Shown: positions 1 to 5,089 of the stretch, piece after piece
Layout of the letters: each line of letters begins with the position of its first letter
Numbering within the stretch: the stretch's first letter is position 1
NCBI GenBank assembly: GCA_035439485.1
Contig: DAORKI010000153.1
Coordinates: 1 to 6,814, forward strand
Direction of reading: 5' to 3'
Length of the DNA stretch: 6,814 nucleotides
Origin: CAIKXD01 sp035439485
Lineage (GTDB): Bacteria; Bacteroidota; Bacteroidia; UBA4408
The notes under the pieces: generated by a model
Database searches by the model: none
Told to the model about the DNA's origin: nothing
What the model saw: only the letters and a program-made list of their open reading frames with translations
Program-made: the position numbers and the translations under genes

Positions 1-407
1 AAGAAAAGAATAGCAGAAAGTTAGCTCAAAAAATATTACAGGCTTATTACGACAGTATAGCTTCACATACATTTGTTGCGACTGATTTCTTTGCAGAAGA
101 CATCGATGAATTTAAAGGATTATTCGAAAGTAGTGTAAACACAAATATCGAACCTCAAGATATCACTAGATTAATTTCTAAATCAAAATTTGAGATTAAC
201 CCTGATTTTATGGTACAATCCAAAAATTTAACTTTGCATAATAACAAAGTGCCTTTCCCAATTTGGAAATATGTTTGTACTAGCAATGAGTTAATTGAAA
301 ATGATGATAGAAACAGAAAAATAATAATTGAATTTTCATTTAATGCTGAACTTAAACTTAAATCATTAAAAGAAGACTTTGTTGATTTAGAGAATGAGGG
401 TAGTTAA
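1..407 (+). CDS. Unrecognised protein, 3' part only (possible NTF2-like fold)
   Basis: The reading frame is already open at the window edge (first full codon at position 3) and ends at TAA 405-407, so about 134 C-terminal residues are visible and the true start lies upstream. The ATG at 210 is internal, because the same frame reads on through ordinary coding sequence before it. The visible protein is hydrophilic, with no membrane segment and no catalytic motif that I recognise. It opens with a basic helix, then a YYDSI stretch followed by aromatic/acidic residues (TFVATDFFAEDIDEF), and closes with alternating beta-like strands ending in a lysine-rich KSLKEDF segment. That pattern recalls NTF2/SnoaL-like proteins, but this is an impression of shape only and no family is claimed. 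It converges on the helicase gene with 9 bp between the two stop codons and no clear terminator in that space. Confidence 0.7.
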   Translation, partial: EKNSRKLAQKILQAYYDSIASHTFVATDFFAEDIDEFKGLFESSVNTNIEPQDITRLISKSKFEINPDFMVQSKNLTLHNNKVPFPIWKYVCTSNELIENDDRNRKIIIEFSFNAELKLKSLKEDFVDLENEGS

Positions 408-416
408 AAAGCAAGC

Positions 417-2561
417 CTAAACCTTCTCCCCACAATAAGGACAAACAACAAACAATTTTTGCAATTCACTGAAGCACTTTTTGCAGGTGATTACTTTATC
501 AACAACGGATTTCAATGGCTGCCCTGATTTTACTGTAAAAATTTCTGGGATTTCCCTTAGAAAGCTTGATTCATTGCCTTTTTCTGTAATTAAAAAAAGC
601 TTTTCCTTGGCGCGTGTAATGGCTACATAAAACAATCTTCTTTCCTCTTCTAAGAGCAAATCATGGTTGGCTTTTTTTATTATTTGGAAGATACGGTCTT
701 CGAGCCAAATGTCGGGAAAGCCGCCATTGCCTTCTGTTAGACCTAAAATAAATACCACCTTAGCTTCAAGTCCTTTGGCAGCATGAATGGTTTTGGCTTG
801 CACACGGAGTCCTTCTTTTTGAAATTTAAAAAAATAAGGGCTGTACATTTTACTCCTACGGTATAGGAATAAAATATCTTCACCATTTAAACCATCCTGA
901 AGCAATTCCTGCACTTTATTGTAACAAAAATTGAGATTCTCCTCTTCAGTATTTCCTGCAAAAACCACAATTTTATGTTCCGACTTTTTGGAGGCAATAA
1001 CATCCTTATCGACCTTGAATTTATTATGTTTAATGACTTCATTGCTTGCCCCCACAATGTTCTGTGAGCTCCGGTAATTCAGGTTAAGTTTAATTACTTT
1101 TGCATTAGGGAAATGTGACTCGAAATTGACAATATAACTTACATTAGAACCACGGAAACCATAAATACTTTGCCAATCATCACCTACGCAAAAGAGTTGC
1201 GTACTTGGTGTAATAAGTAAAGATAAGAGGTCCACTTGTAAATTATTGACATCTTGAAACTCATCTACTAAAATATATTTGTATTGCCCTTTGTACTTGG
1301 TGGCAATATCCTCTTGATGTTGAAATAATTGAGTTGTTTTGGTGATGAGGTCATTGAAATCTAAATAAGATTTATCTGTACAATAAGCCATGTATTTTTT
1401 TACTAATGGAATGGCCAATTCATAGAAGTGACGCACCCTTTCATGCTGGTCGCTGGCTGCGTTTTTAATCACCGTATTGATGTCAATATTTTCTACTTTT
1501 ATCATGTCCACAATACGAATTACTTGAACTAAAAAATCTTTGATGTTTTCATGATAGCCACTGAATTCTTCTTTGTAGTTTAGTGTTGTATTTGCTTGAT
1601 AATTGACTGGTAAACGGTTCTTGAGTATTTTATCTAAAGTATGATTAAAAAGTGCTGAGTCTTTGGTCATTTCTTCAAATGTCTTTACCAGGAGGAATTT
1701 TCCTTTTTCGAATTGTTCTTCTTTACTATTTGTGGCGTAGCTTTTATCGCTGATATGCTCAATGTAAAGATTGGCGGCTGGCACAAAAAAATCGGGACGG
1801 AATGAAAAATCTTTAATGTTTAAAAGTGGCTCATATTCATATTTAATGCTGTGTCTATAAAACCAATCAGCAATAAACTGTTCTGATTTAGATCTAACTT
1901 TTGTACCGTCCAAGCTGGTATAGAACTTCGCATGTTTATTCAGTAGCGGATTATCTGGCTTCTTAATATGTATTTTATCAACAAAGTAATCTAATATATA
2001 ACGTTTAAGTTGTAGCAAAAATGATTGTTCTTCACAACATTCAATGAGTAATTTGTGTATCACTTCATAAACTGTTTCAGGCGCTGCAAATTTGGCTGTT
2101 TCATCTTCTTCATCTGCTTTTTCGGCTCCGATAATCTTAAATTTATTATCGAATTCGTTTACACCATAGCTACGCAAAACTGTATAGCAAAAGCTATGAA
2201 AAGTCTTAATGCTAAGGCCTTCAATCCATTTATGCTTTTTTTGATGCATTAAGCGTTGCCTATTCTTTTCTATAAATGATAAATTTTTATTAACTAATAT
2301 TTCTTCATAATGATTGTTCCCTTCAGCAGTAATGATAAGGCGGTCAATCATTTCATTGGCGGCATTTTTGGTAAATGTGATGGCCAAAATATGAGCTGGA
2401 CTCACCCCTTTTTCCTCGATGAGATAAATTAATTTTTGAAGCAATGTTTTAGTTTTGCCAGAGCCTGCGCCTGCCAATACTAATAATCGTAATTCTTCAC
2501 TTACCACAGCTTCGTGTTGTAGCTCATTTAAACTACTTAAATCGGTTAAGTTTGCCTTCAT
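417..2561 (-). CDS. UvrD/Rep superfamily 1A DNA helicase, helicase IV-like, with embedded nuclease-like domain and C-terminal zinc ribbon
   Basis: A 714-residue ATP-dependent 3'-5' DNA translocase/helicase, presumably cytoplasmic and acting in repair or recombination. Motifs in order: Q-motif Gln15; Walker A AGAGSGKT 30-37; motif Ia about 59-75; TFHSF 120-124; motif II DEFQD 433-437; motif III GDDWQSIYGFRGS 460-472; motif IV NYRSS 495-499; motif V TIHAAKGLEA 591-600; motif VI EERRLFYVAITRAK 639-652. GDDWQ, the GFP after motif V and the motif VI wording resemble E. coli helicase IV more than UvrD, Rep or PcrA. Residues about 205-320 form an insertion with Glu227, YEYEP 241-245, RPDF 255-258 (Asp257) and IEH 267-269 (Glu268), a pattern like PD-(D/E)XK/Vsr-type nuclease domains. 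The C-terminus has CxxC pairs at 693/696 and 707/710, typical of a zinc ribbon. The ATG at 2561 fits because the N-terminal Q-motif sits at the expected distance. No Shine-Dalgarno is visible. No motif is missing or frameshifted. Confidence 0.93.
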   Translation of the reverse strand: MKANLTDLSSLNELQHEAVVSEELRLLVLAGAGSGKTKTLLQKLIYLIEEKGVSPAHILAITFTKNAANEMIDRLIITAEGNNHYEEILVNKNLSFIEKNRQRLMHQKKHKWIEGLSIKTFHSFCYTVLRSYGVNEFDNKFKIIGAEKADEEDETAKFAAPETVYEVIHKLLIECCEEQSFLLQLKRYILDYFVDKIHIKKPDNPLLNKHAKFYTSLDGTKVRSKSEQFIADWFYRHSIKYEYEPLLNIKDFSFRPDFFVPAANLYIEHISDKSYATNSKEEQFEKGKFLLVKTFEEMTKDSALFNHTLDKILKNRLPVNYQANTTLNYKEEFSGYHENIKDFLVQVIRIVDMIKVENIDINTVIKNAASDQHERVRHFYELAIPLVKKYMAYCTDKSYLDFNDLITKTTQLFQHQEDIATKYKGQYKYILVDEFQDVNNLQVDLLSLLITPSTQLFCVGDDWQSIYGFRGSNVSYIVNFESHFPNAKVIKLNLNYRSSQNIVGASNEVIKHNKFKVDKDVIASKKSEHKIVVFAGNTEEENLNFCYNKVQELLQDGLNGEDILFLYRRSKMYSPYFFKFQKEGLRVQAKTIHAAKGLEAKVVFILGLTEGNGGFPDIWLEDRIFQIIKKANHDLLLEEERRLFYVAITRAKEKLFLITEKGNESSFLREIPEIFTVKSGQPLKSVVDKVITCKKCFSELQKLFVVCPYCGEKV

Positions 2562-2668
2562 AGGGTAAATATCTGTTAATATTTATAAACATACAATAAA
2601 TAAATCATTGCTAATTACTATCAATTCGAAATATTGGAATAATAAATAGTTAGGATGAGTGCATAGTC

Positions 2669-2736
2669 GCGTTAGGGATTGAAGCAAGCTACCTTGTAGC
2701 GCGGAAAACCCGGCCTTTGCCCAAGCAAAGGAACGC
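2669..2736 (+). ncRNA. Candidate structured RNA element (multibranch fold), identity unknown
   Basis: Read on the plus strand, the segment folds into a closed two-arm structure. The outer stem is GCGTT 2669-2673 with AACGC 2732-2736. Arm 1 has GGG 2675-2677 with CCC 2709-2711, an A.A mismatch, two T-A pairs, then consecutive G.A, A.G and A.G oppositions (2681-2683 against 2703-2705). It continues with GC/GC, an AA bulge and GCTAC 2688-2692 with GTAGC 2696-2700 around a CTT loop. Arm 2 is a perfect 7-bp hairpin, CCTTTGC 2714-2720 with GCAAAGG 2725-2731, which abuts the outer stem and could stack on it. Tandem G.A pairs form in RNA from this strand but become C.T mismatches on the other, hence the plus call. 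It reminds me of multicopy intergenic elements in Bacteroidota genomes, from memory and unverified. No promoter or terminator for it was found, so it could equally be a dispersed DNA repeat. Confidence 0.4.
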
Positions 2737-2778
2737 CATAAACAGTTTGAGAGCGGAGAGCCATAGCGAACCTGAAAA

Positions 2779-2822
2779 TATACCCTAAAAGGTATAAAAA
2801 GTCAATAAAGGCCATTTATTGA
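2779..2822 (-). terminator. Two tandem AT-rich hairpins, weak terminator-like on the minus strand
   Basis: The first hairpin met in minus-strand transcription pairs TCAATAAA (2802-2809 on plus) with TTTATTGA (2815-2822) around a 5-base loop, and is followed on the minus strand by C and five T (2796-2800). The second pairs TATACC 2779-2784 with GGTATA 2791-2796 and is followed by four T. The stems are perfect but AT-rich, so termination would be inefficient. They could end a minus-strand gene lying in or beyond the gap, or be the tail of the structured element just to the left. Confidence 0.3.
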
Positions 2823-2978
2823 AGGAATGAACGCCACTTTACAATTGGCTCAAAAGCAGCAACAAAACATTTTTACAAAAATGGGAATAGTAAAACCAAC
2901 AAGGATAGCGTAAATAACTCATAGTTTTTTGGCAAAAAATTTAAGAAATAATACGTAATGCTCATTGTATCTTTCCGC

Positions 2979-3078
2979 NNNNNNNNNNNNNNNNNNNNNN
3001 NNNNNNNNNNNNNNNNNNNNNNNNNNNNNNNNNNNNNNNNNNNNNNNNNNNNNNNNNNNNNNNNNNNNNNNNNNNNNN
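2979..3078. other. Assembly gap (100 N)
   Basis: Exactly 100 consecutive N, the conventional placeholder for a scaffold gap of unknown length. The sequences on either side are therefore joined by inference, and any open frame drawn across the N run is meaningless. Genes could be missing here, including whatever the neighbouring terminator-like hairpins and the T9SS remnant once belonged to. Confidence 0.97.
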
Positions 3079-3124
3079 ACACCAACCAATGGTGTCAATG
3101 GATACCAACCAAAGGACTCATCAT
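3079..3124. repeat. Imperfect 23-bp direct repeat at the gap edge
   Basis: Starting at the first base after the N run, two units of about 23 bp lie side by side (3079-3101 and 3102-3124). They share ACCAACCAA (3081-3089 and 3104-3112), then GG two bases later, and diverge towards their ends. Only two units are visible; the array may continue into the gap and could be what broke the assembly. Two degenerate units alone are weak evidence for a tandem array. Confidence 0.35.
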
Positions 3125-3170
3125 CTTTTCCTCATCCATACTCAAATGTTGAAATAAGATTTATTGAAGT

Positions 3171-3218
3171 TGTAAATATGCTTATTCTTACACTTTTTGT
3201 ATAAATAAGCATATTACA
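3171..3218. repeat. Long AT-rich inverted repeat (hairpin)
   Basis: A perfect 12-bp inverted repeat pairs AATATGCTTATT (3175-3186) with AATAAGCATATT (3204-3215). It extends outward by TGTA/TACA, with one extra A in the left arm, and inward, after a 2x2 mismatch, by TACA 3189-3192 with TGTA 3198-3201 around a CTTTT loop. About 19 pairs lie in 48 bp. On the plus strand a five-T run follows after a gap of about 9 bases, so it is not a classical terminator, and no plus-strand gene precedes it in the sequenced part. It could be a protein-binding palindrome, a small mobile-element terminus or a replication/recombination hairpin. Confidence 0.55.
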
Positions 3219-3280
3219 ATAGTCTTATTTTTACATTTATTGCATATTAAGTACTTTTTAATGCATTTAGTGTATTAAAA

Positions 3281-3581
3281 TCACTCTTTCACAAACTTCC
3301 CAGTATTTAATAATTTATCATTGAGGTTGGTTATCGTGTATAGATAAAGCCCTTGGCTGAGGCTGGCAATATTGATGCTGTTGGTGCACGTGGCGCTGAG
3401 GATTTGCTGGCCTTGGGTGTTGTAAAAGTATATAGGTATTGGCTTGCACTGGCGTAAAATGAATTTGTTGCTGGGCGGGGTTGGGATAAGCAATAATCTC
3501 AAGAGTAATCCTCGGCTTCCTTCTGAATAACCATTCCAAATTCCTTATTAGAAAATGAGGAGTCGCTGCATCAGCTGTAAT
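3281..3581 (-). pseudogene. Frameshifted remnant of a T9SS type A C-terminal sorting domain
   Basis: The minus strand encodes, in two frames, the pieces of one Por/T9SS C-terminal sorting domain, the tail that directs exported proteins through the type IX system to the cell surface or medium. The upstream frame, open from 3581 after an in-frame TGA, carries the domain's opening YPNPA with QQQIHFTP. The downstream frame carries YFYNTQGQQI, INIASLSQGLYLY and the final TGKFVKE, then TGA at 3281-3283. The switch is near the TATATA run at about 3427-3432; loss of one TA, or gain of one base, would explain it. No passenger domain, signal peptide or good start is attached: upstream is a stop and then about 280 bp without coding sequence before the tRNA. 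Likely a decayed or deleted gene end; a sequencing error could account for the frameshift but not for the missing body. Confidence 0.75.
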
Positions 3582-3757
3582 TCAATCTATTCGTTGTAAG
3601 GATTGAAAACACTTGCTAAGCGGGTTTACTCTCATAAAATTGCAAGTGCGTTTCATGCGTAACTACTACCGATTAATTCGGGTTAAACAAGAAACAAGGA
3701 ATTATAAGTTTGAACGTTGAAGTGTTTTATTTAGCTTATAACTTTTAAATGCAATCT
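3582..3757. other. Gene-free stretch with three inverted repeats
   Basis: No coding frame beyond about 20 codons is visible. There are two perfect 7-bp inverted repeats with similar loops: CACTTGC 3610-3616 with GCAAGTG 3642-3648 (25-base loop) and TTATAAG 3702-3708 with CTTATAA 3735-3741 (26-base loop). Between them lies a short hairpin CCGA 3669-3672 with TCGG 3678-3681. These are individually modest, but their regular layout is notable. No promoter or binding site was recognised. Confidence 0.35.
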
Positions 3758-3774
3758 AAAAAGGCCATCAGGCC
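3758..3774 (-). terminator. Secondary short terminator, minus strand
   Basis: GGCC 3771-3774 and GGCC 3763-3766 form a 4-bp all-GC stem with a 4-base loop, followed on the minus strand by five T (3758-3762). It lies just downstream of the stronger terminator of the tRNA transcript and may catch read-through. The stem is short, so the call is tentative. Confidence 0.4.
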
Positions 3775-3796
3775 GTAATAAAGCTTTTTTGGGCAC

Positions 3797-3826
3797 AAAA
3801 AAAGCGGAAACGCTTGTTCCCGCTTT
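3797..3826 (-). terminator. Rho-independent terminator of the tRNA-Arg transcript
   Basis: On the minus strand AAAGCGG pairs with CCGCTTT (3820-3826 and 3801-3807 on plus) around a 12-base loop and runs straight into seven T in all (3797-3803). It begins 38 bases after the tRNA 3' end, which fits an end for the tRNA and for any read-through from the lipoprotein gene. Confidence 0.85.
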
Positions 3827-3864
3827 AATCTCTTTCTTCTCTTCTCTCTTTCTCTGCTTTCTAG

Positions 3865-3938
3865 TGGTCCTGGAGGGAGTCGAACCCCCAACCTTCTGAT
3901 CCGTAGTCAGATGCTCTATCCAATTAAGCTACAGAACC
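3865..3938 (-). tRNA. tRNA-Arg, anticodon ACG
   Basis: A complete 74-base cloverleaf. The acceptor GGTTCTG pairs with CAGGACC (one T.G pair). The D arm GCT/AGC is closed further by a T.G. The anticodon stem TCTGA/TCAGA carries loop CTACGGA with anticodon ACG. The variable loop is 5 bases, and the T arm GGGGG/CCCTC has loop TTCGACT. The discriminator base is A. CCA is not encoded (the next bases are CTAG), so it must be added by CCA-adding enzyme. After A34-to-inosine editing it would read CGU, CGC and CGA. It has its own promoter upstream and a terminator downstream, and sits 46 bp past the lipoprotein stop codon. There is no sign of an integrated element: I found no second copy of its 3' end in the window. 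Confidence 0.97.
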
Positions 3939-3951
3939 ATTTTTGAGGGCG

Positions 3952-3981
3952 CAAAGATATAAATAATATTTGATATGCAAA
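3952..3981 (-). promoter_or_regulatory. Bacteroidota-type promoter for tRNA-Arg
   Basis: On the minus strand a -33-type TTTG (3978-3981) is followed after 18 bases by TATCTTTG (3952-3959), an exact match to the Bacteroidota primary sigma-factor -7 box TAnnTTTG. Transcription would begin a few bases before the mature tRNA 5' end at 3938. The promoter lies almost directly after the lipoprotein stop codon, so the tRNA does not depend on read-through. Confidence 0.75.
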
Positions 3982-3984
3982 TTT

Positions 3985-5052
3985 TTACTCGCCCTCTTGT
4001 TTGTCAACTGGTGCCATTTGCTGCTGTAATACCTTTCTATCTTGCATTCTACGTTTTATGAGATAGGTGTATGATCTTGCTTTTTTATTACCATAATCAC
4101 CATAAGCTTTCTGACTCCATTCTAAGGCAAGGTCAAAATTACCTCTGGTTTCCGCAAATACGGCCATGTTATAACATGCGCGTCCAGCAATTTTCTTATC
4201 TTTTCTTAGGGCTTCCTTTTTCCAAATTTCTGCTGCCGACTCCCAATTGCCCGATTTAGCCTTTCTGCCAGCTGTTTTTAATGCATCGTTACCCTTGGTA
4301 TAATATCTCCTGCTTTCAGTTACCCAAAGTGGTGTAATTCTACGACCATAGCGCTGCCCCGTATGAAATCCTGTTTTCACCAGCGCATCAAATTTGGATG
4401 GCAGGCCCGATAAAGCCTCAGGCTGCGTCAAACCTTGGCCACTAAATGATAAAAAATCAGTATACCTAAATTCATCAGAAATAATTTCACTTCTATAATT
4501 GTAAACGCGCCAGCCTGCGGTAATATTCATGCGACTATCCGCTCTTATACCAGGTAAATCTTTATAAACATCTTTGGCTACTTTGGTTCTGATGGTAATA
4601 GGAACAAAATTAACACGAGAATCTGAATCAAAGGCTTCCAAGGTTATTAAGGCATCCAAATTGTTTCTTTCACATATTTCTTTGATTTTATCCTTATCTA
4701 AAGGCTCTGGAAATTGACCAGTGCCACTGCCTTTTAAATTATCAATATCTAAACGCATCAATTTAAAACGAGGCGACTGACTCATAATATCAATCATACC
4801 ATCTACTGTGGCATCTGAACCTCTGCGGTCTGTGCCAATGCCTTCACCGGTTAAAACACCTTCAATAATATTCCATGCTTGATTTTGTTTGGCCGGATAG
4901 GTTCTATTGATTACTCCTACATTAATAATATTTTCTTCCAGTGTAATTTCTGCTGGCTTAAGCACTTGTAAGCTGGTGTATGACATACAAGCACTCAAAA
5001 GACTTGATGTAATCAAGAGCAACACAATAAAGGAAAAGTTTAAATTTTTCAT
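3985..5052 (-). CDS. Lipoprotein with TPR-like C-terminus, DUF6340-like
   Basis: A 355-residue predicted lipoprotein of unknown function. Residues 1-21 form a lipoprotein signal peptide with a hydrophobic core (FIVLLLITSSLL) and lipobox LSAC, giving Cys22 as the lipidated residue, so the protein should be anchored in the cell envelope. The mature N-terminus LKPAEITL followed by NVGVINR resembles the Bacteroidota family I remember as DUF6340; that assignment is from memory. Residues about 264-317 (GNWESAAEIWKKEA, then YNMAVFAETRGNFDLALEWSQKAY) look like two TPR-type helical hairpins, suggesting protein-protein contacts. The tail is charged. It starts 37 bp after the uvrB stop with no terminator between, so it may share a transcript; a weak -7-like TTAGTTTG lies at 5071-5078 on the minus strand. 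The ATG at 5052 is required to include the signal peptide. No Shine-Dalgarno is visible. Confidence 0.88.
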   Translation of the reverse strand: MKNLNFSFIVLLLITSSLLSACMSYTSLQVLKPAEITLEENIINVGVINRTYPAKQNQAWNIIEGVLTGEGIGTDRRGSDATVDGMIDIMSQSPRFKLMRLDIDNLKGSGTGQFPEPLDKDKIKEICERNNLDALITLEAFDSDSRVNFVPITIRTKVAKDVYKDLPGIRADSRMNITAGWRVYNYRSEIISDEFRYTDFLSFSGQGLTQPEALSGLPSKFDALVKTGFHTGQRYGRRITPLWVTESRRYYTKGNDALKTAGRKAKSGNWESAAEIWKKEALRKDKKIAGRACYNMAVFAETRGNFDLALEWSQKAYGDYGNKKARSYTYLIKRRMQDRKVLQQQMAPVDKQEGE

Positions 5053-5089
5053 AACAGGCTTTTTTTATGACAAACTAAAAATTATGCCA

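Larger units (their letters stand above)
2562..2978. other. Gene-free stretch between the helicase start and the assembly gap
   Basis: I see no convincing gene in this 417 bp. The first 100 bp upstream of the helicase are very AT-rich and should hold its promoter; the nearest -7-like match on the minus strand, TATGTTTA at 2586-2593, lacks a correctly spaced TTG, so I do not call it. The centre (2669-2736) is markedly more GC-rich than its surroundings and folds as described separately, followed by two AT-rich hairpins. The last 100 bp, up to the N run, contain only short open frames. Confidence 0.6.

Noticed and set aside
2055..2252. A 65-codon plus-strand frame inside the helicase gene, and similar antisense frames at 4071-4259, 4907-5137 and 5485-5727.
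   Set aside because: All lie opposite well-supported conserved genes, have atypical composition and no family resemblance.
2586..2593. TATGTTTA on the minus strand as the -7 box of the helicase promoter.
   Set aside because: It differs from TAnnTTTG at the last base, and the nearest usable TTG is about 28 bases upstream, too far for the Bacteroidota spacing.
2827..2913. A 28-codon plus-strand frame starting with ATG after the AT-rich hairpins.
   Set aside because: Very short, with low-complexity Gln/Lys-rich content and no recognisable motif; frames of this length arise often by chance.
3318..3539. Two overlapping minus-strand frames at 3281-3502 and 3318-3539 as separate small genes.
   Set aside because: Each carries only one part of the same T9SS sorting domain, so they are halves of one disrupted reading frame.
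3599..3608. GGATTGAAAA, resembling the 3' end of many CRISPR repeats; a similar GGATTGAA occurs at 2676-2683.
   Set aside because: Only two isolated copies about 920 bp apart across a gap, with no regular spacing, no shared longer repeat and no cas genes. An 8-base match is expected by chance.
3655..3720. A 21-codon plus-strand frame beginning MRNYYRLIRV.
   Set aside because: Too short, no initiation signal, and it lies within the hairpin-bearing intergenic stretch.
3865..3938. The tRNA-Arg gene as an integration site for a mobile element.
   Set aside because: No integrase gene and no duplicated tRNA 3' end elsewhere in the window.
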